Source: a virus. Taken from it: a stretch of 52,980 nucleotides of DNA. The DNA lies in IMG/VR virus record IMGVR_UViG_3300030104_002689, positions 1 to 52,980 of that record; one strand, 5' to 3'. Of the stretch, positions 19,201-28,671 are shown piece after piece. The notes under the pieces were generated by a model. It had not been told where the DNA came from, made no database searches, and worked only from the letters and a program-made list of their open reading frames with translations. The position numbers were made by a program, and so were the translations under genes. Every line of letters starts with the position of its first letter. The first letter of the stretch is position 1.

Positions 19201-22200
19201 AAACATTTTTTAGAATGGGCATCTAATAAAAATCCAGCACAAATAGCTATGGGTGAAACATACTATAAAGTAGCTGATACTTTTATGGGTCTTATATCTT
19301 CTGATGATAAATTTAGTAAATTTGCTGAAAGCGAAATAAAAGAAGTAGAAAATGCTTTTGTTCGTGGTGAAGAATATTTAATGGAAGCTATATATCAAGC
19401 TGATATAGAAAATGCAGATATACAAATAGAAAACTTTACGCATTTAAATTCAAGATTTTTTGAAGCTATGAATGTTACGTTAGACAATGATATGATAAGA
19501 TCTATTGAAAAAGCAGCTGAAGACAACGATACGTTTGAAGGTTTTGTTACAGAAATAAGTAAAAAAGATTACAGTTTGTTAAGTCCAGATGGTGAAACAC
19601 CAAGTGATATTGTAAATAAAAACTCACCTTTAAAAAGAAGATTAAGACAATACTATGTATCTAACAGATCTGAAAATAATGTTATGATTAATATGGGTGA
19701 GCGTGAAAATGGACAAACTCCTAAACAAAAAGCTGTTTATTTAAATATAAATAACGGTTCTAAAGGCTTTACTTATTTTATTAAAGATGCAAGTAAAGGC
19801 AAAAAACGTTTACCAACAAACGCCAGAGCAACAATGGCAGATAAATTTGTTGAAACTCCAATAGTTTGGTTAAATGGTAGTGACTTAACTGCGTACAATC
19901 ATATGAATAAAAAGTTTGAATCAATCTATGGGTTTTTATCTAAAGATTTAATGGATGGTATGATACAAGATGTATTATCACAAGATGGTGTTCATTATGT
20001 TCCTTTATTTGTTCGTGGTGATTCAGATCGTATGGCAATGATACAAATTACTGACGCTGTAAGAAACATGAATCCAGAAGAATATTGGGCTAAAGAATTA
20101 AAAGATAATAAAAAATACGAAGACATTAAAGAAATATACATGAAACCATCTAAGGCTTTTGGTGATGAAATGCTTACTAAGTTAGCTAACATACAAAGAC
20201 ATATAGCATACAAAGAAATACTTGGGGAAGACTATCATACATTATCTGCACATAAGGTTATGCAACGTATAAAAATATTATATACACCAGCTTTAACATT
20301 TACTGGTGGTAAACCAAGTTTAGTAAAAATATTAAATACTAAAAAAGCTTTAGAGGGTAAACAAAATTTTATAACTGAAACAACTTATGAAGATGGAACT
20401 GTTACAACTAAAAATTTAGTAAAGTTAATGAATGGGGTTATGCAGTATACTGGCGATGGATTAACTTTAACATCGGAAAAAGTTTTTAGAGAAAAATATC
20501 CTAATGAAATAGGTGCAAATCCAGAAGCATTTAGAGCAAAGACTGTAAAAGCTTATAGAGGTGAATTAGGTACAGCTTTAATGAAACATCAAGAAATGAC
20601 ATTTGATTTGCCAGAAAATGCTGTAAAGTCAGATGTAATACTTGGTGGTAAAAAAGTTGCAGAAGTTAGACGAGATAAAGGTCAAGTAAATATATTTGTA
20701 GCTGATGATGATGGTGGTTTTACAAAATATGTAGACCATTTAAATACAGATGATGAATCTAAGGTGTTGTTAGGAGATCTATCTAATTACGACAAAGTAC
20801 ATGAATTGCCATCTGAAGCTACTGGTCATATTATGTTAACAGAAGGAGAAAAAGTTAGGGCACCTTTTCCAATGCAGTTAACAAACTACATGAATAATAA
20901 AGATTTTTTAAATGCTTTAAATAATTTAATGGAAGACTCAGACAATTCGCAATCTACTATATCTAAATTAAGAAGAATGATGCAATTAGCACAGAATCCA
21001 GATAGATTAAATGAGTTTTTATTAGAAACAAAATCTAAATATCCTGATAGTGTACCTAGAATGATTATGGAAATGGCTGCATTAGGAGCTGGTCATCATG
21101 AATCTGTGTTTGATATAGCAAGAACTATAGTAAAGAATAGATTATTTTCTGAAGCTATGGATAACAAACAAGATGGTGGTGTTTTAGATTTTAGAGCTAG
21201 TTATACAAGAGATGTAGAAAAAGGTAAAATTATATTACCATACGATTCTCAAAATATGCGTGATACAGTTGCTAGGCAATTAGCTGAACAAACAGATGGT
21301 GATATGTTAAAAATTTCTAATTTACCTGTAGAAGAAATTAATAAGTTGCTCAAGAAAAACCCAGTTAAGATAAACTTAGTTAGACATCCTATACCATCTA
21401 GGGCTGGTTATCGTGTATTACAAGTAGAATCTTTAGATACTGGTATTGGTGATAGTTTTATTATCAACGATGAAGATGTTAAAGAAGTTTTTGAAGGCGA
21501 CTTTGACCATGACACAGGACATATATTTACATTACCTTTTGCTATGCAAAGACAAATGGACAAACAACAAGATTTTGACAGTAAACCTACTAACCTTTCT
21601 CAATATGAAGGAATGGTTAAAGAAGCTAACTTAGGTTCATTAGATGAAACATTAGAATTAATGGTAGAAATGAGTGCTGGGCAAACAGCTATTGGTGAAA
21701 TAGCAAATATGCAACGAGCAATAGGTATAGGGCAACAAGTCTTTGGCAGTATGGAAATAAATGGGAAAACAGTTAAGATGCGTTCTCTTGACGCAGAAAT
21801 AACCGACCCGAAGGTAGGAACTATGTTGTTAGAAGATTTAATGAAACATTATGCACAAGCAGCATTTGATAATGTTAATCTTCGTTTATTAAAAGCCTGG
21901 GATTATTCTCAAGACAATATGATTAAAAAAATATTTTATAACTCAGATAATAGCCCAATAGATGATATACAAGTTCAAGTTTTAAAGGCAACATTTTTAA
22001 ATACAATTAGAACTACTCAAGCAATTAAAAATAATCAAGAGTTTGGTAGCAAACTTGATTTAGATAAAATGTTAGCAAGATCAATTGATTATAAAAACTT
22101 TACTGAAAACAGAGAAACGTATTTAAGAAATAAAGGAAAAGACAAAAATATTGAGTTAGAAGATGGAGAAAAAGTTCCAGCTTCAGATTATATTGGTAAG

Positions 22201-22989
22201 ATTAATATGAAAGATGGTCTGCATCCACATGAAAAATTAATTATCATGGTAACAGAAAGAGCAGATGCAATTCATAGGTTAGATTATAAAAATAAAAAAT
22301 TACTTTATGATGAAGATGGTAATCCTATTACTGGTATAGACGTAGACGAGTTATTTAGATATAGTCCAGCTAAAATAAAAATGGCTCATGATTTAGCTAC
22401 AAGAGAAGTAACTACAGATACAGAAAGATTGTCTATGGTAGAAGATGCTTATGGTGATATTATGGATAATTTAAATCAGGACCAGTTAAGAACTGTTTTA
22501 AAAGATATAGAAACTGGAGAACAATGGGGAGCTACTATGAGGCAAAATCTTATGGAGGTTTATGCTAAAATGGAAGAAAGCAAATCAGATGAAGCTCCAG
22601 CAAAAATAGCAAACAGTCTTACATGGGATTATAATAAAGATTTTGTAGACTTTACACAAAAGTGGCTTAATGGTTTTACTTATGATAATGGAACAGAACA
22701 AGCTGGATATAATCAATTAACTCCTGTAGCACAAGTATCTGCTACCTATCAATTTTTAGAAGGCATTATAGATGCTAGAGATGGACAAGGTAAAAATACA
22801 GTAAGAAAATTACCACCTATTTCTAGAAATACTGGAGAAACATTATTAAATCCAGATATTATGAGTAAATATTTTGATAAATATAATGATGTAATTACTG
22901 ATGTTTTTGAAGATGGTAAAGAATATGGTATGAGACAACCAAACAAAACATTTAATAGATTATTCAAGGAGTTTTATAACTGTGAGTAG
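16276..22989 (+). CDS. Giant (2237-residue) virion/ejection protein
   Basis: The largest gene here. Around residues 285-345 and 475-545 there are Ala/Gly-rich hydrophobic helices (VGENLGSQMFTTAPTLALQ; VSNVAASGVSAYVQEGLTEG), a pattern seen in large phage internal proteins that cross the envelope. Residues ~700-745 form a Pro/Asp-rich linker with repeated DPTV/DPTI units. Residues ~796-832 (MTVAELKDLAKEQGKTGYS, then KKQLVELV) look like a SAP/Rho-N type nucleic-acid-binding motif. The remaining 1400 residues show no motif I recognise. It resembles T7 gp16-like or 'polyvalent' ejection proteins in size and place. No transglycosylase motif was found by eye. Confidence 0.6.
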   Translation: MSDRIPKNYIDPISGVPLGQIMDDSEGFAQVIFDPNRLNGDVKIYEGILNQFDKDYKEVMKMDIQRTDKPVRKTYNLDTDDRFNNNYNHIKKVTGQVAREKNFGVNTPKNQMERFTSEWASEIGGLMNYLEGYLPDKKTIEGKELHKRYNALLDDVFENFYVPAIEKQAEILETKHSIDSKGDWWNKTIGSATQTLGTGLQVKSSDIAKVATGAMNMLDPTSPVRMGSGKWSRYAEDLAQEIYDAGDSIAGWGGRKMEGAKEPTGVYAESFVDRIGKDGVKTFLDASYVGYKVGENLGSQMFTTAPTLALQTAAQLNPYVRGMGLFARTGMGLLASTPALAVGNVMETGDAYQSARSHLLNLRRRAKGELSSISSKDADAMQEFNDMYSVYLNEAVTKTVDKLDDDDIHMISKEIADAYGYLSTGIEALGNLPQAGILARGVANNLGIELGKKETKKELTKYVTDSLYKRIMKNKVSNVAASGVSAYVQEGLTEGLQQFTQENILSRRLPMKDVEIDQVWNAAIAGGFSGASISTGVQSTFALGAKIGEYRDNRAYEQLDEEYQFIKQEARDKTSYDDTIRLYGAMGVGYKDIGEFISSRYNEDEQKSIRLKVKERYLNMRSDIENLRNNPQGLISLIKNNKEEIGSVVDLNEPFLQALGLQPSQIADVLGVKISDLNQQKGFNYENVQKERQQSLDESSTDFTQPPQRVDGSQADDPTVGGPDPTIMGDPTVDFDPTVFQEKQVERLQSEIESLKRGSQNTHLSPEERTVQIEALENEIDKLQIGIIPTNALTKSPSEMTVAELKDLAKEQGKTGYSRFSKKQLVELVSEETQDEPVVKQSTSQNAINTAANFAAMMGSEGMGAFNISDSYDALELQDLEELNPGFVKQHAEKKGLITENKSTSELIEEIVEKFPKQMNMGMPLTVSQKAKWNREFNKAWITALDNVENVERMEGFFRMWVETKVGPLLPEPLQKHFLEWASNKNPAQIAMGETYYKVADTFMGLISSDDKFSKFAESEIKEVENAFVRGEEYLMEAIYQADIENADIQIENFTHLNSRFFEAMNVTLDNDMIRSIEKAAEDNDTFEGFVTEISKKDYSLLSPDGETPSDIVNKNSPLKRRLRQYYVSNRSENNVMINMGERENGQTPKQKAVYLNINNGSKGFTYFIKDASKGKKRLPTNARATMADKFVETPIVWLNGSDLTAYNHMNKKFESIYGFLSKDLMDGMIQDVLSQDGVHYVPLFVRGDSDRMAMIQITDAVRNMNPEEYWAKELKDNKKYEDIKEIYMKPSKAFGDEMLTKLANIQRHIAYKEILGEDYHTLSAHKVMQRIKILYTPALTFTGGKPSLVKILNTKKALEGKQNFITETTYEDGTVTTKNLVKLMNGVMQYTGDGLTLTSEKVFREKYPNEIGANPEAFRAKTVKAYRGELGTALMKHQEMTFDLPENAVKSDVILGGKKVAEVRRDKGQVNIFVADDDGGFTKYVDHLNTDDESKVLLGDLSNYDKVHELPSEATGHIMLTEGEKVRAPFPMQLTNYMNNKDFLNALNNLMEDSDNSQSTISKLRRMMQLAQNPDRLNEFLLETKSKYPDSVPRMIMEMAALGAGHHESVFDIARTIVKNRLFSEAMDNKQDGGVLDFRASYTRDVEKGKIILPYDSQNMRDTVARQLAEQTDGDMLKISNLPVEEINKLLKKNPVKINLVRHPIPSRAGYRVLQVESLDTGIGDSFIINDEDVKEVFEGDFDHDTGHIFTLPFAMQRQMDKQQDFDSKPTNLSQYEGMVKEANLGSLDETLELMVEMSAGQTAIGEIANMQRAIGIGQQVFGSMEINGKTVKMRSLDAEITDPKVGTMLLEDLMKHYAQAAFDNVNLRLLKAWDYSQDNMIKKIFYNSDNSPIDDIQVQVLKATFLNTIRTTQAIKNNQEFGSKLDLDKMLARSIDYKNFTENRETYLRNKGKDKNIELEDGEKVPASDYIGKINMKDGLHPHEKLIIMVTERADAIHRLDYKNKKLLYDEDGNPITGIDVDELFRYSPAKIKMAHDLATREVTTDTERLSMVEDAYGDIMDNLNQDQLRTVLKDIETGEQWGATMRQNLMEVYAKMEESKSDEAPAKIANSLTWDYNKDFVDFTQKWLNGFTYDNGTEQAGYNQLTPVAQVSATYQFLEGIIDARDGQGKNTVRKLPPISRNTGETLLNPDIMSKYFDKYNDVITDVFEDGKEYGMRQPNKTFNRLFKEFYNCE

Positions 22990-25900
22990 ATGTACAACGT
23001 TAAATCAATCATTAGAAGACCAAAGATTACAAGAGTGGGCTGATAGGCATGCACGAAGAAATCAAATTGAGGGTATGTTGGGTGAGCAAAAAGCTAGTAA
23101 AACTGCTCGTTTAGTAAAATGGTTGTCAGAAAAACAACAAGATGTTCTTACTGAAAAAGAATTAAACAGTGCAATTAAAACATATGTAAAACCACAAGAT
23201 AGAGAGCAAGCTAAATTAGCTCTTGAAATAATTTCTAGAATGGAAGCTAATCCGTTGATAGAAGATCAAATGTATTTTTCTATTCTTGAAAATTCTAGGT
23301 ATTTATCTGAGAACGACATAGACCAAGTAGAATATACTGAAAATAAAAATGGTGATAGAGTTCCAGTATTAGATACATTACCAGTTACTATTCTTAGAAA
23401 CATACAAGGCGATTTAAATGGAGCATTAAATGGTGGTAAAATGTTTCAAAATCGTAGAGGTGTATTAGGTAATATGCAATATGAATGGGGTTCTCCAAGA
23501 CGCACCATGATGAAAGATCCATCTGGAACAATGTTTAAAGTAAACGAAGTTACTGAACAGTTTACTTATAATGCTCAAAGTTTTGCTAATCAATATTTAT
23601 ATGCTCCTAAAAGTAGAACTGGTACAAAAGTTCGTGATTATGGATTTACTACTATAGCTGGAGATGTTGATTTTTTTGCTGATTATACAATGAATATACC
23701 AGCTGAAGATACCTGGAAGTTGTTTTCAGAAGTTATGGAAGGAAGAACTATTTACGACCAAAGAACTGGTTTTATTATGAGGCATCAAGAAGAAGTAAAA
23801 ATGCCTAATGGTCAATTTGAATGGAGAAATCTTAAACCATTTACATACAAAGAAAATGGTAAAGAAAAAATATTAAAAGGTTTTACACCAGCTCAATTAC
23901 AAACATTTCAGCAAATAGAATCAGAAGCTAGGGAAATGTTTAAATTAATTGGTAAAGACATGGAGAATGAAATTTCTTATATATCGCAATCTGAAGGTGC
24001 ATTAAAAAGAAGAGCAAAAGAAGCTGGATTAGAAGATTGGCTAGAATCTATGATAGGTGGAATGATTGATGATGAATTATTAATTGCAGGATTAAATGCT
24101 GGAGAAATGAAATCTGGCAAGTATTACCCTAGAATGTTTTTGCGTGGTAAAATTACTTTAAATCTACAAGAAGCTTTAATTAGTCAAGAAGACGCATTAA
24201 AGAAAAAGAAACAAACTTTAAATAATCCTGACTCTGGTATGGATACACCAACAAAAAAACAATTAGCTGATGAAATATTTGACCATGAATTTTCTATATT
24301 AGCTATACAAAGACAGTTAGATATGGCTTTTGATCAAAATCAATCTTACAGCCCAGCTACTGGAGATTATAATAGAACACAAAGTTGGTATAAAAATTTT
24401 AAAAATGTTACTAGAGTAATGAATCCTAATGATATGCGTTATGATGAAAATGTTATGGAGGATTATGTTAACAATGTTTCTAATGCAGTAATTAGAAATG
24501 ATGCTATAATAAAAGTAGGCAATGCTTTATTAGATGCAAAGATAAATGGTTTTAATGACAATGTTATTGGCGCATCTAAAGATATATTTGATGCTACATT
24601 TTTTCCACAAAATGCTGCTAGTCAAATGTTTGGAAAAGATTTGAGAGCCTCTACAATATCTAAACAAGTTGGTCAAATAGGTATTCCATTAAGCGAAGAA
24701 AGAATAATAAACGGTTCTAATTCTTTATCTAATATGACTACTGCTAATGTTTTGTTTGGAATATTTCAAGGAGTTGTTAATTATTCTGCATTGTTATTAA
24801 AATTAGATAGAGTTGGTTTATCTGATTTTGTTAAAGCAAGTCATGAAATGACAGATCCTAAACGTAGAGATGTTTGGAGAGATATTGTAGCTAAGTCTGG
24901 TATTAATACTTTTTCAGAATTTGTAACTACATATTTTTCACATTCTATGAGACCAGATGAAGTTGCTGCTTACAAAACAGAAATAAATCAATTTAAAGCT
25001 ATGGTAGAAAAAGCAGAAAAAACTGGTAATATTGCTGAAATAAAAAAATATAGAAATTATATTAAAAAACAAAAAAGTAAAATTGCTCCATTTAAAAGAG
25101 CTGTAGAACAAGCAGCTAATTATGTTATTACTAGAAATCTTTATTATAAAAAGAATGCACCTGTTTTAGGTAAAGTTTTAGAGACTGGTTCTTTATACGC
25201 TAAAGTAATGCCATCTATTAATGACACTGAACAAATGTTACGTTCTACTAGTTTTATTATAGGTGCAATGAATGAAGTAAAAACAGGTAGAGCTAAAGAC
25301 ATAAACTCTAAAGAAGCTATTGATGCTGGTATACAGATGGCTATGAATCTTGATTTTGGTTTATCGCATCAGCATGTAGGTGCAGCTTTAAGAGGTCCAA
25401 TTGCTGGACAACAATTAAATAAAATGAAAATATGGCATGTACAAAAAGCTGGTTTTGATATAAGAACATTTACAAAGGCAGTACGTTCTATGACTCCAGA
25501 TTTAGAATTGTCAAATGGTAAATTTAATACAAAAGCTATGAACGCATTTAGATTAGGTACTAGTGGTATAAAGTTATTAGCTACTAATCCATTAACTAAA
25601 GGTGTAGCTGCTGGTTTAATAGCAGGTGGACTTGGAGCTTCTATGCCATTAGCTTATTTAGCTACAGCAGGAGTTACTCTAGGTTCTAATAAATCAAAGA
25701 AAATGCGTAAAGTAAATAATTATGTAGCACATTTTAATAGTGCATTTATTAGACAAGCTATGGTTACTGGTTTAATGGATTTAGTTATATTTGGGGCACC
25801 AGCTACATTACTTGCTAACTCATGGTTAAAAAGAAATTTCTTTGCATCTGGTATGTCGAAAGGAATACAAGGTATGGGGTCTAGTGCTATATCATTAGGT

Positions 25901-26194
25901 ATTGCATTAACACAAATTGCGGCAGGATTATTAAAGGGAGAGGAAGAAAAGGAAATTGAAAAACTTATACCAAGAGCATTGTTTCATACTCCAATTGGTA
26001 TAGGTGCTGGAGCTTTGTACGCTGCTGGTAAATGGGCACAGGATGTTTATAGGCATGATAGAAAATATGAATTAGAAAATTTGGATCATTGGGAAGACAA
26101 TCGTAAAAGAGCGTTATCTCCTTATATTCCATTTGGTAAGTTCGGGTATGGTGTTGCTGCTGAACCTGTGATTCGTCGTCTAAGCGGTACTTAA
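22982..26194 (+). CDS. Large (1070-residue) internal virion protein, GTG start
   Basis: The frame starts with GTG at 22982 inside the end of the giant gene; AAGGAG lies ten bases upstream and no better ATG is near, so GTG is chosen. Helical segments with short hydrophobic patches occupy the last third (LGASMPLAYLATAGVTLG; AMVTGLMDLVIFGAPATLLA; GIALTQIAAGLL), consistent with membrane insertion during genome delivery. A segment near 770-840 (MNLDFGLSHQHVGAALRGPIAG) recalls C-terminal parts of other phage ejection proteins. It is the last gene of the rightward block and ends just before a strong terminator. Confidence 0.6.
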   Translation: MSRCTTLNQSLEDQRLQEWADRHARRNQIEGMLGEQKASKTARLVKWLSEKQQDVLTEKELNSAIKTYVKPQDREQAKLALEIISRMEANPLIEDQMYFSILENSRYLSENDIDQVEYTENKNGDRVPVLDTLPVTILRNIQGDLNGALNGGKMFQNRRGVLGNMQYEWGSPRRTMMKDPSGTMFKVNEVTEQFTYNAQSFANQYLYAPKSRTGTKVRDYGFTTIAGDVDFFADYTMNIPAEDTWKLFSEVMEGRTIYDQRTGFIMRHQEEVKMPNGQFEWRNLKPFTYKENGKEKILKGFTPAQLQTFQQIESEAREMFKLIGKDMENEISYISQSEGALKRRAKEAGLEDWLESMIGGMIDDELLIAGLNAGEMKSGKYYPRMFLRGKITLNLQEALISQEDALKKKKQTLNNPDSGMDTPTKKQLADEIFDHEFSILAIQRQLDMAFDQNQSYSPATGDYNRTQSWYKNFKNVTRVMNPNDMRYDENVMEDYVNNVSNAVIRNDAIIKVGNALLDAKINGFNDNVIGASKDIFDATFFPQNAASQMFGKDLRASTISKQVGQIGIPLSEERIINGSNSLSNMTTANVLFGIFQGVVNYSALLLKLDRVGLSDFVKASHEMTDPKRRDVWRDIVAKSGINTFSEFVTTYFSHSMRPDEVAAYKTEINQFKAMVEKAEKTGNIAEIKKYRNYIKKQKSKIAPFKRAVEQAANYVITRNLYYKKNAPVLGKVLETGSLYAKVMPSINDTEQMLRSTSFIIGAMNEVKTGRAKDINSKEAIDAGIQMAMNLDFGLSHQHVGAALRGPIAGQQLNKMKIWHVQKAGFDIRTFTKAVRSMTPDLELSNGKFNTKAMNAFRLGTSGIKLLATNPLTKGVAAGLIAGGLGASMPLAYLATAGVTLGSNKSKKMRKVNNYVAHFNSAFIRQAMVTGLMDLVIFGAPATLLANSWLKRNFFASGMSKGIQGMGSSAISLGIALTQIAAGLLKGEEEKEIEKLIPRALFHTPIGIGAGALYAAGKWAQDVYRHDRKYELENLDHWEDNRKRALSPYIPFGKFGYGVAAEPVIRRLSGT

Positions 26195-26200
26195 AACGCA

Positions 26201-26234
26201 AAAGCCTGTGGTTCTGTCCTTGACCACAGGCTTT
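26201..26234. terminator. Bidirectional terminator between converging blocks
   Basis: A perfect 12-bp stem (AAAGCCTGTGGT at 26201-26212, complement at 26223-26234) with a 10-base loop, seven bases after the stop of the rightward block. It is followed by TTT on the + strand and preceded by AAAA, so it can act in both directions. Confidence 0.85.
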
Positions 26235-26300
26235 GCTCACCCATAAGTTAATTAATTGCCCATATCAATTAACCACTACGAAATATTATAAAAAAAAACT

Positions 26301-26323
26301 ATCTCTAATCAAGAGATTTTTTA
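26301..26323. terminator. Second bidirectional terminator
   Basis: A six-bp stem (ATCTCT at 26301-26306 and AGAGAT at 26312-26317) is followed on the + strand by a T run and preceded by an A run of eight (a U run for minus-strand transcripts). It overlaps the last codons of the minus-strand resolvase gene and would stop both blocks. Confidence 0.7.
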
Positions 26324-26625
26324 TTCTTTTTTACAAACCTTTCTAAAAACTCATCATAACGCATTACAATAAGTGGTTCTTCTCTATCTGCTTTGATTAC
26401 TTGGGCATTTACATGCTTACTAGGTATCATCCATTGCCCCATAGCTTTTCTAACTTTAGCTTGAACTTTGAATGATTTACCTAGTAGTACGTCTACTTCT
26501 TCGTGCATGCCGAGAGCTGCGCCATTAGACGCATATGCTCTCTTGCATGCTATTCCCATGGCTTGGGTCATTAATACTATCAATCTTTCGAATCTGTTAC
26601 CTTTTGCTTTACTTGGACTTGCCAT
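26305..26625 (-). CDS. Hjc-like Holliday-junction resolvase / PD-(D/E)XK nuclease
   Basis: A 106-residue protein. The motif order fits the restriction-endonuclease-like fold of archaeal-type Hjc resolvases: KGNRFER with E13, RAYASNG at 30-35, EEVDV with D45, and VQAKVRK with K57. The usual ExK is QxK here (Q55-A-K57), a variation found in this nuclease class. It would cut four-way junctions produced by recombination-dependent replication before packaging. It is the last gene of the leftward block, downstream of helicase and annealing genes, which fits that job. Confidence 0.7.
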   Translation of the reverse strand: MASPSKAKGNRFERLIVLMTQAMGIACKRAYASNGAALGMHEEVDVLLGKSFKVQAKVRKAMGQWMIPSKHVNAQVIKADREEPLIVMRYDEFLERFVKKNKKSLD

Positions 26626-26627
26626 TT

Positions 26628-26843
26628 CTAACTCTTTTCTTCGTCAATTGTTTTCATATAGAACGCATCTTGCAATTCTGCTTCTAGCTTATCTTGTTTT
26701 TTTGTTTCTGTAAACATAACAATGCCATCTATAATACCTTTTTTATAAGCACGTGCTTCTATAGTAGTGTCAAAAGCAGCCATAGGAGCATCTCCTTGGT
26801 CGTTTTTTAGAATCTCTTTCCAATATACCATGTATTTACTCAT
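26628..26843 (-). CDS. Small protein, unknown
   Basis: A 71-residue protein (MSKYMVYWKEILKNDQGDAP at the start, FDTTIEARAYKKGIIDG in the middle). It overlaps the helicase stop by four bases (ATGA) and ends two bases before the resolvase start. The mixed-charge, compact sequence suggests a small folded protein. No family recognised; a helicase or resolvase partner is possible from the tight coupling. Confidence 0.6.
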   Translation of the reverse strand: MSKYMVYWKEILKNDQGDAPMAAFDTTIEARAYKKGIIDGIVMFTETKKQDKLEAELQDAFYMKTIDEEKS

Positions 26844-28222
26844 TTAATATTGCCAAACCTTTCTATTCGTTTAATGAACTCTTTAGCTTCATCATCATCT
26901 AGCTCATCTACTGAGTTTACAGTTTCATCTACATTTTCTATAAACGAAACTTTGTTACCATCAAAACCAAACACTAGTTTTTTGTTTTCACCATAACGAA
27001 CTTTAGCTGCTACAATTTGTGTTTTGTTCTTACCTAGTGTACTGTTTTCATAATTTACTTTGTAATCATAATACACAAAAAGAACATTTTCTGCAACTTG
27101 TTCTATAGAGCCTGATTCTGCTAAATCACTCATCTTTGGTACTGGGTCAATACGTTTTTCTATATCACGATTAAGCTGACTAACAAGTATAGGTACAATT
27201 TGATATTGTTTAGCAAGCCATTTGTATTCATTCATAACTGTTTCTAGTTCAAATCGTCTTTGATCGTAACCATCCATTTTAATAAGCTGTATATAGTCAT
27301 CAATAATTACATCTGGTTTGTGTCTTGCTATGTGAGTTACAACAGAATCTAAATCTCTTGCAGTGTCTATCATAATTAACTGGTCTTGATATGTTTTCAT
27401 AACATTCATAACTCGCATTAATTCATTATAGCCACCTTTGTCCAAGCCATTGGCACGAATATCACTATAGCTTAGATTACCACTTTCTAGTACAACTAAC
27501 TTTTTCATCATTTCTACATTAGTCATCTCACGATTAATCATAAGAACTTTGTGTCCTTGTTTAACAAAGTTTCTAACTAAATTAACAGAGAATGTAGTTT
27601 TGCCATGACCTGGTCTACCTGCTATAACAGTAACCTCGCCTTTAGTCATACCACCAGCTAGATTGTCTAGTTTATTGTAACCAAATCTAATATAGTTACC
27701 ACCTGTTTTAATTGAGTCTAAAGTTTCATCTATAATTGATTCAATAGATGGATCTTTAATAGGACTTAAAGCTGTTAACGAATCAGTTGTTTTTTTTACT
27801 TTGCGTATTAATTTTTCAAATTCTTCGTTATTCTCGTAAGCACCTTTTTGTATTTTAATACTAGATTTAATTAACTCACGCTTTAAGAACCTCTCCAATA
27901 TTACCTGTGCATGATGCTCAACGTTAGCTGTGGAAGGGATAGAACCAGACAAACCAGTTATATAGTATGCTGATACAGCTTGTTTTTCTTTGCTAGTAAG
28001 TTTAGACATTATAGCTATAGGGTCAATTGGAGATTTGTTCTTACTCAATTCTACTATTTTTTGCCATATTATTTTAGTTTTTTCATGATAAAATACATCT
28101 GGCTTTGGAATGTAGTCTTTAACTACTGTGTATAGTTCTGGGTTAATCATTATGCAACCAAGAACTGATTCTTCTGCTTCTTTACTATGAGGAAAAGCTT
28201 GGTATTCTTCTACACCTCGCAT
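26840..28222 (-). CDS. dnaB: Replicative DNA helicase, DnaB family
   Basis: A 460-residue protein, the usual length for DnaB. The N-terminal helical domain (FPHSKEAEESVLGCIMINPE, residues 10-29; then YHEKTKIIWQKI and DPIAIMSKL) recruits primase and helps the hexamer form. The RecA-like domain carries Walker A GRPGHGKTT (about 202-210), Walker B DVIIDDYIQL (about 304-313) and the SQLNR sensor (348-352). It unwinds DNA 5'-3' at the replication fork. No phage primase or polymerase is present in the window, so it presumably works with host enzymes. The start overlaps the upstream gene by 13 bases. Confidence 0.95.
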   Translation of the reverse strand: MRGVEEYQAFPHSKEAEESVLGCIMINPELYTVVKDYIPKPDVFYHEKTKIIWQKIVELSKNKSPIDPIAIMSKLTSKEKQAVSAYYITGLSGSIPSTANVEHHAQVILERFLKRELIKSSIKIQKGAYENNEEFEKLIRKVKKTTDSLTALSPIKDPSIESIIDETLDSIKTGGNYIRFGYNKLDNLAGGMTKGEVTVIAGRPGHGKTTFSVNLVRNFVKQGHKVLMINREMTNVEMMKKLVVLESGNLSYSDIRANGLDKGGYNELMRVMNVMKTYQDQLIMIDTARDLDSVVTHIARHKPDVIIDDYIQLIKMDGYDQRRFELETVMNEYKWLAKQYQIVPILVSQLNRDIEKRIDPVPKMSDLAESGSIEQVAENVLFVYYDYKVNYENSTLGKNKTQIVAAKVRYGENKKLVFGFDGNKVSFIENVDETVNSVDELDDDEAKEFIKRIERFGNIK

Positions 28223-28473
28223 ACATCACCTACACAATTTGAGTCATTACTCATTACCGACGATTCCATATCTCTTTTTTCTTTAATTTTATTTTTTATT
28301 TCTAGTATTGCTTTACGCAAACTTTCTGTATTTGGTCGGTCTTGTGTAGGGATTGCATCAATTACTTTTAATGCTGTCATTAATGTATTTACTTCTTCCA
28401 TGTTCTGTATCAATAATAAATAATATCCGTTCTCCATAATTTCTTTCTTTTTCTGTTCTGTTAAAACTTCCAT
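28210..28473 (-). CDS. Small protein upstream of helicase, unknown
   Basis: An 87-residue protein, mainly helical (TEQKKKEIMENGYYLLLIQNM; ALKVIDAIPTQDRPNTESLRK; ILEIKNKIKEKRD). It has a good A-rich ribosome site (AAAAGG) and overlaps the helicase start by 13 bases. By position it could be a helicase loader or regulator. It lacks an ATPase motif, so that is only a guess. A structured non-coding stretch lies immediately upstream. Confidence 0.6.
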   Translation of the reverse strand: MEVLTEQKKKEIMENGYYLLLIQNMEEVNTLMTALKVIDAIPTQDRPNTESLRKAILEIKNKIKEKRDMESSVMSNDSNCVGDVCEV

Positions 28474-28671
28474 AATTTTTCCTTTTCTTATTACAGACAG
28501 AAAACCGACTACAAAATACCAGCCTTCTTAAACAGTTCTTTATAAATAGAATCCTAGTTATTAATTAAACGTACTTAAGAAAGCACAGTTACTAAACGCC
28601 AATCCAGTTAATTATGCACTTTGAAAGTCGGTTATTGTCTGTATTTTCTATTGTAAAATAGAGTTTTGAAT
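28474..28671 (-). other. Non-coding region with long-range inverted arms
   Basis: There are 198 bases without any ATG-started frame in the direction of transcription. Arms at 28492-28510 and 28626-28643 pair as two 8-bp helices (TACAGACA and AACCGACT) separated by a small internal loop, enclosing 115 bases. Inside, TTCTTAA and TTAAGAA can pair as well. Next to the upstream gene end, CTATT and AATAG form a short hairpin. This looks like a folded 5' leader for the downstream genes or a replication element. Confidence 0.6.
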